45,249 bases of DNA from JAGNZR01 sp051659505 (GTDB lineage Bacteria; Fusobacteriota; Fusobacteriia; Fusobacteriales; Fusobacteriaceae): contig JBOFOQ010000012.1 of assembly GCA_051659505.1 (NCBI GenBank), positions 1 through 45,249 of the forward strand, read 5' to 3'. Below the pieces are notes generated by a model. The model ran no database searches. It worked only from the letters and a program-made list of their open reading frames with translations, and was not told the DNA's origin. A program made the position numbers and the translations under genes. This document shows, in pieces, positions 32,567-41,770 of the stretch (position 1 is the first letter of the stretch; each line of letters opens with the position of its first letter).

Positions 32567-34026
32567 AGAGAATCGTAATAAATAAAGATATTTTTGGATA
32601 TAGAGCAGCTATCATAGAAAATGACAGAGTTATGGAAATTTTTATCGAGAGAGAGGGAGAAGGAGAGCGTAATGGAAATATATATTTGGGGAAAGTGGCC
32701 AATGTAATTCCCGGAATGGATTCTTCTTTCGTTAATATTGGATTAGAAAAAAATGGTTTTTTGTATATAGATAATTTAAGAGAATTTGAAGAGAAGTATC
32801 CTGAAGGAAAAGTAGGGCATGGGTTAGAAGAGTTTTTAAAAGTTGGAGATGAGGTTATGGTTCAGGCTATAACAGAACCTAATGGCAGCAAAGGAGTGAG
32901 GCTTACAACAAATTATACTCTTCCAGGAAAATATATGGTATTACTTCCTAATAATGACCGTATTGCAATTTCTAAAAAAATAAAAGATGAAGAAGAAAGA
33001 AATAGATTAGAAGAAATAATAAAAGAGATAAAACCTGATGGAGTAGGAGTTATTTTAAGGACTCAAGGTATAGGGAAATCGGTTTATCATTTTGAAAGAG
33101 AAATGGCTTATCTTTTAAATAAATGGAAAAATATATTAAAGAAAAAGAAAAATTCTAAAGTGGGAACAATAGTCTATAAGGATAATGATTTATTAACAAA
33201 AATTTCAAGAGATATATTTTGTAGTGAGATAGATGAATTTGTTATTAATGATGAAGAAAGCTATTGGGAAATTTTAAGCTATATTAACACTTTTGGAGAT
33301 GTTAATAATACAAAAAGAATAAAATTATACAATGATGAGCAGGATATATTTGATTTTTATAAAGTAACTCCAGTTATAGAAAGTTCACTTGAAAAAATTG
33401 TATGGCTAGAGTGTGGTGGGTACCTTGTCATTCAAACAACAGAGGCTCTAACTAGTATAGATGTGAATACAGGAAAAAATATAGGTGGGTTTGGACTTGA
33501 AAAAACAACATATATAACAAATATTGAAGCAGCAAAAGAGATTCCAAGACAACTTATGCTTAGAAATTTAGGTGGAATCATAATAATAGATTTTATAGAT
33601 ATGAAAGATGAAGAAAATAAAATACTTTTATTAGAGGAATTGGAGAATAATTTAAAAACTGATAGAATAAAAAATAGTATAGTGCATTTTACAGATTTAA
33701 GTTTAATAGAGATGACAAGAAAAAGAGTTGGGAACCCACTTAGTCACTACTTTTATGAAGAGTGTCCAATGTGTAAAGGGAAAGGAAAAATAAAATCAAA
33801 AGAAGCTCTTATAGAAGATATATTAAAGGATTTAAGAGAAACTTGCAAAGATAAAGACTTTTCTAAAATAAGACTTATAGTTAGTGATGACCTTTATAAA
33901 AAAATTCAAAGTGAATATATAGAATTTATTATTGCTTATATTGAAAAATATGGAAAAAAATTAGAACTTTTAAAATTTAAAGAAATATATTTAGATAAGT
34001 GGTATGAGATTATTCTTATAAAATAG
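32563..34026 (+). CDS. rng: Ribonuclease E/G family endoribonuclease
   Basis: Single-strand endoribonuclease for rRNA maturation and mRNA decay, 487 residues, i.e. RNase G length without the RNase E scaffold tail. An S1 domain lies at about 35-125. Catalytic Mg ligands are D300 (TSIDVNTGKN) and D343 (IIIDFIDM), and the Zn-link cysteines are C401 and C404 (CPMCKGKG); these positions are close to those in E. coli RNase E. It overlaps the radical SAM stop by 4 nt (ATGA). Confidence 0.94.
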   Translation: MKRIVINKDIFGYRAAIIENDRVMEIFIEREGEGERNGNIYLGKVANVIPGMDSSFVNIGLEKNGFLYIDNLREFEEKYPEGKVGHGLEEFLKVGDEVMVQAITEPNGSKGVRLTTNYTLPGKYMVLLPNNDRIAISKKIKDEEERNRLEEIIKEIKPDGVGVILRTQGIGKSVYHFEREMAYLLNKWKNILKKKKNSKVGTIVYKDNDLLTKISRDIFCSEIDEFVINDEESYWEILSYINTFGDVNNTKRIKLYNDEQDIFDFYKVTPVIESSLEKIVWLECGGYLVIQTTEALTSIDVNTGKNIGGFGLEKTTYITNIEAAKEIPRQLMLRNLGGIIIIDFIDMKDEENKILLLEELENNLKTDRIKNSIVHFTDLSLIEMTRKRVGNPLSHYFYEECPMCKGKGKIKSKEALIEDILKDLRETCKDKDFSKIRLIVSDDLYKKIQSEYIEFIIAYIEKYGKKLELLKFKEIYLDKWYEIILIK

Positions 34027-34045
34027 AGTAAGGAAGTGAAAAGTT

Positions 34046-34531
34046 ATGAGAATTGGAGTTTATTCTGGAAGTTTTGACCCTATAACTAAAGGGCATAATG
34101 AAATAATATTAAGAGCAGCTAAATTAGTAGAAAAACTTATAGTTGTAGTGTTAAATAATACTAATAAAAAATATCTCTTCAATTTAAAAGAAAGGGAAGA
34201 AATGGTAAAAGAAACTTTTAAAAATATTGGAAATATAGAAGTTAAAAGTTATGAGGGGTTACTTGTGGATTTTCTTCATAAAAATAACTCTACTTTAATA
34301 ATAAGGGGTCTGAGATCTGTTTCAGATTATGAGTATGAACTAACTATGGCATTTGCTAACAACGAGATTTCAGAAGAGGAGATAGAGACAATATTTATAC
34401 CAGCTTCTAAAAAATATATGTACTTGAGCTCAACAGTTGTTAGAGAAATTGCGTTAAACGGTGGAAAACTAAATCTTTATTTAGACGAAGTTGTAGAGAA
34501 AAAAATAAGAGAAAAAATAGCTTTGAAATGA
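34046..34531 (+). CDS. coaD: Pantetheine-phosphate adenylyltransferase
   Basis: Makes dephospho-CoA from 4'-phosphopantetheine and ATP. The nucleotidyltransferase motif is GSFDPITKGHNEI (T/HxGH type) and the second motif is YLSSTVVREIA. Length 161 residues is standard. It supplies the CoA that carries the ACP prosthetic group, which fits its place after the fatty-acid genes. Confidence 0.96.
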   Translation: MRIGVYSGSFDPITKGHNEIILRAAKLVEKLIVVVLNNTNKKYLFNLKEREEMVKETFKNIGNIEVKSYEGLLVDFLHKNNSTLIIRGLRSVSDYEYELTMAFANNEISEEEIETIFIPASKKYMYLSSTVVREIALNGGKLNLYLDEVVEKKIREKIALK

Positions 34532-34544
34532 ATATAGGAGAAAT

Positions 34545-35915
34545 ATGGCAAAAGCTAAAAGTTTATATATATGTGAAGGATGTGGATATAAAACCTCGAA
34601 ATGGGTAGGTAAATGCCCTGAGTGTGAAGAATGGGGAACATTTCAAGAGGAAATGGAAGTAAAAATAGGGAGTAATATTAGTAAAAGTACAACATCTTTA
34701 GTAGAAACTACAAAAAAAGTTTTTAGTTTTAATGATGTTGTAGTAGATAAAAACTTTAGATATAAAAGTAATATCTCGGAATTTGATAGATTATTAGGTG
34801 GTGGATTAGTTGTAGGTGAGGTAGTTTTAATAACAGGAAATCCAGGAATAGGAAAATCAACTCTTTTACTACAGTTAGTGAATGAATATACAAAATATGG
34901 TGATGTTTTATATATTTCTGGGGAGGAATCTCCAATGCAGATAAAAAATAGGGGTGAACGATTAGGGGTAGGAAACAAAAATTTATTTTTAATGTCTGAA
35001 ACAGAGATGCAAGTTATTTATGAGTATATAGCAGCCAAAAAACCAAAGGTTGTAGTTATAGATTCAATTCAAACAATATATAATGCAAGTTATGATTCCA
35101 TGGCAGGAAATCCTACTCAAGTGAGAGAATGTGCTCTTAGAATAGTGGAACTAGCAAAAACTCTGAATATATCATTTTTTATAGTAGGTCATATAACAAA
35201 AGATGGAAAATTAGCTGGTCCTAAACTTTTAGAACATATTGTAGATGCTGTTTTTAGTTTTGAAGGGGAAGAAGGACTTTTTTATAGAATACTTAGAAGT
35301 AGTAAAAATAGATTTGGTTCAACTAATGAACTAGCTGTGTTTAGTATGGAAGAAACAGGTATGAAAGAAGTAAAAAATTCTTCTGAGTTTTTTTTAAGTG
35401 AAAGAGAAGAAAAAAATATAGGTAGTATGGTGGTTCCTATATTAGAGGGAACTAAGGTGTTTTTACTAGAGGTTCAAGCTCTTTTAACAGATATGACAAT
35501 TGGAATTCCAAAAAGAGTAGTTCAAGGTTTTGATAGAAATAGAATTCAAATTTTAATAGCAATTGGTGAAAAAAGAATGGGTATGTCTTTAGGGAGTAAA
35601 GATATTTTTATAAATATACCTGGTGGAATAGTAATGAAGGACCCTGCAGCTGATTTAGGAGTTTTAATATCTTTGATTTCTATTTATAAAGGAATACCAA
35701 TTAGTCAGAAAATAGCAGCAATAGGAGAACTAGGTCTTCGTGGAGAGGTTAGGAAAGTGTTTTTTATTGATAGAAGATTAAGAGAACTTGAAAAATTAGG
35801 ATTCAAAGGTGTTTATGTCCCTCTTTCTAATAAAAAAGAGATAGAGAAAAATAAATACAACCTTAAATTAATATATCTAAAGAATTTGGATGAAGTTATA
35901 GAAAGGATGGTGTAG
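34545..35915 (+). CDS. radA: DNA repair protein RadA
   Basis: RecA-related branch-migration factor, 456 residues. The zinc finger is C10, C13, C24, C27; Walker A is GNPGIGKS (98-105); KNRFG (about 255) is the RadA-specific motif; the C-terminal third is Lon-protease-like. disA starts 3 nt after its stop. RadA is known to bind DisA and limit its activity in Bacillus. Confidence 0.97.
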   Translation: MAKAKSLYICEGCGYKTSKWVGKCPECEEWGTFQEEMEVKIGSNISKSTTSLVETTKKVFSFNDVVVDKNFRYKSNISEFDRLLGGGLVVGEVVLITGNPGIGKSTLLLQLVNEYTKYGDVLYISGEESPMQIKNRGERLGVGNKNLFLMSETEMQVIYEYIAAKKPKVVVIDSIQTIYNASYDSMAGNPTQVRECALRIVELAKTLNISFFIVGHITKDGKLAGPKLLEHIVDAVFSFEGEEGLFYRILRSSKNRFGSTNELAVFSMEETGMKEVKNSSEFFLSEREEKNIGSMVVPILEGTKVFLLEVQALLTDMTIGIPKRVVQGFDRNRIQILIAIGEKRMGMSLGSKDIFINIPGGIVMKDPAADLGVLISLISIYKGIPISQKIAAIGELGLRGEVRKVFFIDRRLRELEKLGFKGVYVPLSNKKEIEKNKYNLKLIYLKNLDEVIERMV

Positions 35916-35918
35916 AAA

Positions 35919-36995
35919 ATGAATAGGGATAGTTTACTAGAGATTATATCGCAAGTGACTCCAGGAACAGCTCTTAGAGAAGGTATTTTTAATATACTAG
36001 AAGGGGGAAGAGGAGGTCTTGTTGTTGTTGGCTTTAATGAAGAAATAAAGCAGATGTTGGATGGTGGGTTTTTAATAGATTGTAAATATACCCCTGAGAA
36101 AATTTTTGAATTGGCAAAAATGGATGGGGCAATAATTATAGATGAAAGTGTAGAAAAAATATATTATGCCAATGTTCATTTGCATCCAGAGAGAACTTTT
36201 TTGACTACAGAAAGTGGGACAAGACACAGAACGGCTCAAAGAATGGCTCTTCAAACTAATAAATTAGTAATAGCTATTTCTGAAAGAAAAAAATCTGTGA
36301 CTTTATATAAAGGGGAAAATAAATATAGACTAAAGAGTATTTCTGTTGTTATTGAGCAAGCAACTCAAGCACTAAAAACTTTAGAAAAATATAGACATGT
36401 TTTAGACAACAGCTTAGCAAACTTAACAATTTTAGAATTAGATGACTTAGTTACAATACATGAAATATCATTTGTATTACAGAGATTTGAAATGGTTTAT
36501 AGAATAAAAAAAGAGTTAAAGGGGTATGTAACAGAACTAGGAACAGATGGAAGACTTATGAGTTTACAAATGCATGAACTTTTTTTAAATGTTAAAGAAG
36601 AGAAAACTGATTTTATAAAAGATTATAGTATAACTGAGAAAAAAGATTTTACCCTAACAAGTATTAATGATGAATTAGAAAAACTTACAGATAAAGAATT
36701 ATTAGAATTAGAAAGATTTTCACAAATTTTGGGATATGGAAAAACTTATAGTAGTCTAGATAATAAAGTAGTATCAAAGGGGTATAGAGTTCTAAATAAA
36801 ATAAGTAAATTAACAAAAAAAGATATAGATAAAATAATAAGTACTTATGATAATTTAACAGATTTACAAGAAGCAACAGCAGAAGAATTATCTGAAATAA
36901 AAGGAATAAGCAAGTTTAAAATTAAAGCAATTCAAAGTGGGCTAAAAAAAGTTATAATAGAGTTAGGAAATAAAAGTTTTAGAGAGGATAACTAA
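35919..36995 (+). CDS. disA: DNA integrity scanning protein DisA, diadenylate cyclase
   Basis: Makes the second messenger c-di-AMP and senses branched DNA. The DAC domain has the DGA (69-71) and RHR (102-104) motifs. A linker helix region follows, then a C-terminal helix-hairpin-helix domain (about 300-350; EELSEIKGISKFKIKAI). Length 358 residues is normal. The radA-disA pair is the same as in Firmicutes. Confidence 0.97.
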   Translation: MNRDSLLEIISQVTPGTALREGIFNILEGGRGGLVVVGFNEEIKQMLDGGFLIDCKYTPEKIFELAKMDGAIIIDESVEKIYYANVHLHPERTFLTTESGTRHRTAQRMALQTNKLVIAISERKKSVTLYKGENKYRLKSISVVIEQATQALKTLEKYRHVLDNSLANLTILELDDLVTIHEISFVLQRFEMVYRIKKELKGYVTELGTDGRLMSLQMHELFLNVKEEKTDFIKDYSITEKKDFTLTSINDELEKLTDKELLELERFSQILGYGKTYSSLDNKVVSKGYRVLNKISKLTKKDIDKIISTYDNLTDLQEATAEELSEIKGISKFKIKAIQSGLKKVIIELGNKSFREDN

Positions 36996-37040
36996 ATTAA
37001 AAGAAAATATCAAATAAAAAAGAATATCAGGAGAAGAATT

Positions 37041-37253
37041 GTGAAAAAAACAATTAAAATTCAAGGAATGAGTTGTATGAAGTGTGTTACTTTTGTAAAA
37101 GAACTTTTATCAGAAATAAAGGGAATTGAGAGTACTGTAAGTGTAGAAATAGGAAAAGTAGTTATAATAACTAATGATAAATTTGATGAGACTGAAATAA
37201 AAAATATATTATCAAAAGAAGAATTTGAAGTTATATCAATAATAAATGATTAA
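37041..37253 (+). CDS. Heavy-metal-associated (HMA) domain protein, CopZ-like
   Basis: 70-residue single HMA domain with the metal site GMSCMKC (C12, C15). Such proteins shuttle copper or related metals to a P-type ATPase, but none is nearby. A GTG start follows AGGAGA by about 6 nt. Confidence 0.85.
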   Translation: MKKTIKIQGMSCMKCVTFVKELLSEIKGIESTVSVEIGKVVIITNDKFDETEIKNILSKEEFEVISIIND

Positions 37254-37296
37254 ATATAGCTAAAATTTTATAATAAAAAGTTTATATACAAAAGTA

Positions 37297-37325
37297 TTGT
37301 TAATTTTTTGTGATTATGTTAAAAT
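37297..37325 (+). promoter_or_regulatory. Promoter of the BMP lipoprotein gene
   Basis: TTGTTA (37297-37302), a 17-nt spacer and TAAAAT (37320-37325) with an extended -10 (TGTTAAAAT), about 34 nt before the start codon. Confidence 0.65.
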
Positions 37326-37358
37326 ATTGTTATATTTATATAATACTAGGAGGAAAAA

Positions 37359-38348
37359 ATGAAAAAATTGTTCTCGAGTTTAGTAGTTTTAACATCTCTT
37401 TTTTTAGTTGCTTGTGGTGGTGCAAAAGAGGAAAAAGTTCAGGCAAAAAATCCTTTGAAAGTTGGTATAGTTATGTCAACCGGTGGTTTAGGGGATAAAT
37501 CATTTAATGATTCAGCATATAGAGGTTTAGAAAATGCTAAAAAAGAATTAGGTATAGATTTTAAATATGTAGAGCCATCTTCATCAGCTGAAGACGAACA
37601 GTTTCTTAGAGAGTATGCAGATGCTGGATACAATTTAATAATTGCTACAGGGTTTCAAATGAGAGATGCTGCAGAAAAAGTGGCGAAAGACTATAAAGAT
37701 ATAAAATTTGCAATTATTGATGATGTTGTAAATGAACCAAATACAAGAAGTTTATTATTTAAAGAGCAAGAAGGCTCTTTTCTAGTGGGAGCTTTAGCTG
37801 CTATTATGACAAAAACAGATACAGTTGGATTTATAGGAGGAATGCAAGTTCCTTTAATAGATAGATTTAAAAATGGATTTGAGCAAGGTGCTAAGTATAT
37901 TAAACCAGATGCAAAAGTTGTAGTTTCATATGTTGGTGGTTCTAACGCTTTTAATGATCCTGTAAAAGGAAAAGAAGTAGCTATATCACAAATAAAACAA
38001 GGTGTAGATGTTGTGTACCATGCAGCAGGAGCAACAGGGATAGGAGTTATTGATGCAGCAAGAGAAGCTAAAGTTTTTGCACTAGGAGTAGATTCAGATC
38101 AAGACGATATAGCGAAAGGTGTTGTGTTAACATCAATGGTTAAAAATGTAGACGTAGCAGTATTTGATACAATTAAATCAGTAATAGATGGAACATTTAC
38201 TTCAGGAGTGTATAACTTTGGAATTAAAGAAAATGGTGTAGGAACTACAGACTTTAGAAATACTAAAGAGATAATTGGAGCAGAAAATTTAGCTAAAATA
38301 GAAGAAATTAAAAAGAAAATAACTTCAGGTGAAATTGTAGTTAAATAA
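37359..38348 (+). CDS. BMP-family nucleoside-binding lipoprotein
   Basis: 329-residue solute-binding lipoprotein of the Bmp/PnrA (TmpC) family, which delivers purine or other nucleosides to an ABC importer. The signal peptide ends in the lipobox LVAC, with C19 as the lipidated residue. VGIVMSTGGLGDKSFNDSAYRG, ATGFQMRDAAEKVA and FALGVDSDQDD are family stretches. It lies directly before the nucleoside catabolic operon, which supports a nucleoside ligand, but no ABC ATPase or permease gene follows. It has its own promoter and terminator. Confidence 0.92.
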   Translation: MKKLFSSLVVLTSLFLVACGGAKEEKVQAKNPLKVGIVMSTGGLGDKSFNDSAYRGLENAKKELGIDFKYVEPSSSAEDEQFLREYADAGYNLIIATGFQMRDAAEKVAKDYKDIKFAIIDDVVNEPNTRSLLFKEQEGSFLVGALAAIMTKTDTVGFIGGMQVPLIDRFKNGFEQGAKYIKPDAKVVVSYVGGSNAFNDPVKGKEVAISQIKQGVDVVYHAAGATGIGVIDAAREAKVFALGVDSDQDDIAKGVVLTSMVKNVDVAVFDTIKSVIDGTFTSGVYNFGIKENGVGTTDFRNTKEIIGAENLAKIEEIKKKITSGEIVVK

Positions 38349-38365
38349 TTAAAATTATATAAAAT

Positions 38366-38391
38366 AAAGAGGTTGGAGTTTCAACCTCTTT
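38366..38391 (+). terminator. BMP gene terminator
   Basis: A 10-bp stem (AAAGAGGTTG and complement) with a 6-nt loop, extended by flanking A/T pairs, then TTATTTTATA. Confidence 0.8.
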
Positions 38392-38450
38392 TATTTTATA
38401 TAAGAAGATTTTATTATTGTTTATTTGAAGATAAAAGCAGTTTAATTCAT

Positions 38451-38468
38451 AATAAATTATAATTTATT
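38451..38468. promoter_or_regulatory. 18-bp perfect palindrome before the deo operon
   Basis: AATAAATTATAATTTATT is its own complement and lies just upstream of the likely -35 box. It is a candidate operator, but such AT-only palindromes arise often by chance at this base composition. Confidence 0.3.
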
Positions 38469-38476
38469 TATTATAA

Positions 38477-38505
38477 TAGAAAAATAAAACTTTCTAGTAT
38501 ATAAT
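38477..38505 (+). promoter_or_regulatory. Putative deo operon promoter
   Basis: TAGAAA (38477-38482), a 17-nt spacer and perfect TATAAT (38500-38505), 35 nt before the pdp start. Confidence 0.5.
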
Positions 38506-38540
38506 AAAATATATAGTTTAGTTTTATTCAAGGAGGAAAG

Positions 38541-39845
38541 ATGCGAGTAGTAGATATTATTGAAAAAAAAAGAGACGGTAAAGTTTTAACAGATGAGGAG
38601 ATAAAATTTTTATTAAATAATTATTTAAGTGGGAATATTCCAGATTATCAAATTTCAGCATTTTTAATGGCAGTATATTTTAAAGGGATGAATGATAGCG
38701 AGTTAAAAGCTTTTACAACAGAGATGATAAATTCAGGAGATACAATAGACTTTCAGGGAGCACATAAATTTTTAGTAGATAAGCACTCAACAGGTGGCGT
38801 AGGAGATAAGACTACAATAGCTCTAGCGCCTGTACTAGCAGCTTTAGGAATGGGGACGGCAAAACTATCGGGAAAAGGGCTAGGGCATACTGGTGGAACA
38901 ATTGACAAGTTTGAGTCGATAAAGGGATTTAAATTTTCTGAAACAAGAGAGGAATTAATAAAATTAGTAAATGAAACTGGAATAGGGATAATGGGTTATT
39001 CTGAAAAAATAGTTCCTATGGACAAAAAATTATATTCTTTAAGAGATGTAACAGGGACAGTATCTAGTATTCCTCTAATAGCGAGTTCTATTATGAGTAA
39101 AAAATTAGCTGTGCACGCTGATGCAATAATATTAGATGTGAAGGTTGGTTCTGGTGCATTTATGAAAACTTTTGAAGAAGCTAAAAAGTTAGCTGAAACT
39201 ATGCATAAATTAGGTAAATTATTTAATAGAAATATTGTGTGTATGCTAAGTAATATGGATGAACCATTAGGTTGTGCAGTGGGGAACTCTTTAGAAGTAA
39301 TTGAAGCTATTGAAACTTTAAAAGGGAGAGGACCTAAAAAATTTAAAGATTTAATAGTTAAACTTTCTGCTCAAGCTTTAAAAATGAAGGGTGATGTAAA
39401 AACATTAGAAGAGGGAATAATAATTGTCGAAGAGGTTATAACTTCAGGAAGAGCTCTTGAAAATCTTGAGAACTTTATAAAAGCAAGTGGGGGAAATCCT
39501 AAAATATGCAGAGATTATTCATTGCTAGAAGTTGCTAAAGAAGTAACACCGTACTTAGCAGCAGAAGAGGGATATATCTCTCATATAGCAGCTGATGAAA
39601 TAGGAAGAGCAGCTATGATGTTAGGAGCAGGTAGAAGTACAAAAGAGGATATAATAGATCATAGTGTAGGACTTATAATGAATGCCAAAATTGGAACGTA
39701 TGTAAAAAAAGGTGATAATATACTAGATTTTTATCATAAAGGAAATTTAACAGAAAATATAGTTGAAATAGTAAAGTCATCTATAAAATATTCCAAAGAA
39801 AAAGTAGAAGAGAAAGAAATTATATTAGAAATAATAGGAGGATAA
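38541..39845 (+). CDS. pdp: Pyrimidine-nucleoside phosphorylase
   Basis: Splits uridine and thymidine to the base and (deoxy)ribose 1-phosphate. The 434-residue protein has KHSTGGVGDKTTIALAP (phosphate site), KLSGKGLGHTGGTIDKFESI and DVKVGSGAFM. It could be called thymidine phosphorylase (deoA); the length and context fit the broader Pdp type. AGGAGG precedes the ATG. It is the first gene of a five-gene nucleoside operon. Confidence 0.93.
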   Translation: MRVVDIIEKKRDGKVLTDEEIKFLLNNYLSGNIPDYQISAFLMAVYFKGMNDSELKAFTTEMINSGDTIDFQGAHKFLVDKHSTGGVGDKTTIALAPVLAALGMGTAKLSGKGLGHTGGTIDKFESIKGFKFSETREELIKLVNETGIGIMGYSEKIVPMDKKLYSLRDVTGTVSSIPLIASSIMSKKLAVHADAIILDVKVGSGAFMKTFEEAKKLAETMHKLGKLFNRNIVCMLSNMDEPLGCAVGNSLEVIEAIETLKGRGPKKFKDLIVKLSAQALKMKGDVKTLEEGIIIVEEVITSGRALENLENFIKASGGNPKICRDYSLLEVAKEVTPYLAAEEGYISHIAADEIGRAAMMLGAGRSTKEDIIDHSVGLIMNAKIGTYVKKGDNILDFYHKGNLTENIVEIVKSSIKYSKEKVEEKEIILEIIGG

Positions 39846-39850
39846 TAAAA

Positions 39851-40516
39851 ATGAAAATAAATAATTATATAGACCATACAGTATTAAAGGCAACGACTAC
39901 TGTTGAGGACATAAAAAAACTTTGTAGAGAGGCTAAAGAACATAATTTTTTTTCAGTGTGTGTAAATAGTTCATATGTGAAAATATCAAAAAAAGAATTA
40001 GAGGGAACAGATGTTAAAGTGTGTTCAGTAATAGGTTTTCCACTTGGTGCAATGAGTAAAGAAGCCAAAATATTTGAGGCAAAAGAATGTATAAAACAAG
40101 GTGCTACAGAGATTGATATGGTTATTAATGTAGGATTTATGAAATCTGGTATGTATAAGGAAGTAGAGGAAGAAATTAGAGAAATTAAAGAAGCAATAGG
40201 AGACAATGTTTTAAAAGTAATTATAGAAAATTGTTATTTAACAGAAACAGAAAAAAAACTAGCAACAGAGATGTGTGTAAATGCTTTGGCAGATTTTGTT
40301 AAGACCTCTACTGGATTTGGAACAGGTGGGGCAACACTTGAGGATTTACAACTAATGAAATCTATTGTTAAAGACAAAATAAAAATAAAAGCAGCAGGTG
40401 GAGTAAAAGATTTAGAAACAGCAATTAAATTTATAGAAGCTGGAGCTAATAGACTTGGAACTTCATCAGGAGTGCAATTAGTAACTGTTGGAAACACAAA
40501 AGACGGAGAATACTAA
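39851..40516 (+). CDS. deoC: Deoxyribose-phosphate aldolase
   Basis: Cleaves deoxyribose 5-phosphate to acetaldehyde and glyceraldehyde 3-phosphate. The Schiff-base lysine region is VKTSTGFGTGGAT and the second conserved lysine is in KAAGGVKD; IDHTVLKATTT opens the barrel. 221 residues. It starts 5 nt after pdp. Confidence 0.96.
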   Translation: MKINNYIDHTVLKATTTVEDIKKLCREAKEHNFFSVCVNSSYVKISKKELEGTDVKVCSVIGFPLGAMSKEAKIFEAKECIKQGATEIDMVINVGFMKSGMYKEVEEEIREIKEAIGDNVLKVIIENCYLTETEKKLATEMCVNALADFVKTSTGFGTGGATLEDLQLMKSIVKDKIKIKAAGGVKDLETAIKFIEAGANRLGTSSGVQLVTVGNTKDGEY

Positions 40517-40549
40517 TTACTAGTAAAAAAATAATTTAGGAGGATACTT

Positions 40550-41731
40550 ATGAAAAAGATAGAAAGAGCTACAATAATTGTTTTAGACAGTTTAGGGGTA
40601 GGAGAATCTCCAGATTCAAAACTATATGGTGATGAAGGTTCTAATACTTTAGGAAATATTGCTCTTGCAACAGGTGGGCTAACTCTTCCTAATATGCAAA
40701 AGTTAGGACTTGGAAATATAATAGAAATTTTAGGAGTTCCTAGAGTGGTAAATTCAACTGGATGTTATGGGAAAGCACAAGAAAAAGCACAAGGAAAAGA
40801 TACCACAACTGGACATTGGGAAATAGCAGGAATTATTCCTGAAAAAGCATTCCCAACTTATGCTAATGGTTTTTCTGAAAAAGTAATAAAGCTTATTGAG
40901 GAAAAAACAGGAAGAAAAGTTTTATGTAATCTTCCATATTCAGGAACAGAAGTTTTAGATGACTATGGAGATGAGCAAATAAAATCAGGAGCTTGGATAT
41001 TATACACTTCAGCAGATCCAGTTTTACAAATTGCAGCACATGAAGAGCATATTTCACTAGAAGAACTTTATTCAGCTTGTAAAATAGCTTTAGAAATATG
41101 TAAAGAGCATTCTCCAGTTGCTAGAGTAATAGCAAGACCATATATAGGAACAGGGAAGGGAAACTTTTCAAGAACAAGTGGAAGACATGACTATTCTGTT
41201 TTACCTCCTAAAGAAAGTATGTTAGATAGAATTAAAAACTCAGGATTAGAAGTAGTTGGAATAGGGAAAACATCTGATATTTTTGCTGGAGTAGGAATTA
41301 CAAGTCAAAAAGGAACAAATAAAGATAATCTAGATGGGATTTTAAAAACAATAGCTGCTCTAAAAGAAGATACTAAAGGATTAATATTTACAAATTTGGT
41401 TGATTTTGATATGAAGTACGGTCATAGAAGAGACCCTAAGGGATATAAATTAGCTTTAGAGGAATTTGATAAATATTTACCAGAAATTATAGAAAATTTA
41501 AAAGAGGAAGAAATATTAATATTAACAGCTGACCATGGTTGTGACCCAACATACAAAGGAACAGATCATACTAGAGAATACATTCCATTATTAGTATATG
41601 GAAAAAACTTAAAATCAGGGGTAAATTTAGGTGTAAGAGAAAGTTTTGCTGATATTGCTGCGACAATTGAGACGTTGCTATTAGGGAAAACAAATTTATC
41701 AGGAAGTTTTGCAGAAGAAATTTTAAAATAA
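40550..41731 (+). CDS. deoB: Phosphopentomutase
   Basis: Converts (deoxy)ribose 1-phosphate to the 5-phosphate, linking the phosphorylases to DeoC. It is an alkaline-phosphatase-superfamily protein of 393 residues: VLDSLGVGESPD, the DTTTGHWEI loop with the catalytic Thr, and TADHGCDPTYKGTDHTREY as metal site. AGGAGG precedes the ATG. Confidence 0.96.
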   Translation: MKKIERATIIVLDSLGVGESPDSKLYGDEGSNTLGNIALATGGLTLPNMQKLGLGNIIEILGVPRVVNSTGCYGKAQEKAQGKDTTTGHWEIAGIIPEKAFPTYANGFSEKVIKLIEEKTGRKVLCNLPYSGTEVLDDYGDEQIKSGAWILYTSADPVLQIAAHEEHISLEELYSACKIALEICKEHSPVARVIARPYIGTGKGNFSRTSGRHDYSVLPPKESMLDRIKNSGLEVVGIGKTSDIFAGVGITSQKGTNKDNLDGILKTIAALKEDTKGLIFTNLVDFDMKYGHRRDPKGYKLALEEFDKYLPEIIENLKEEEILILTADHGCDPTYKGTDHTREYIPLLVYGKNLKSGVNLGVRESFADIAATIETLLLGKTNLSGSFAEEILK

Positions 41732-41770
41732 AAATAAAAACAAAAACAAAAATTAGGAGGTAACTAAAAG

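Noticed and set aside
39865..40206. 113-codon open frame on the - strand
   Set aside because: Antisense to deoC, without a ribosome site or recognisable domain.
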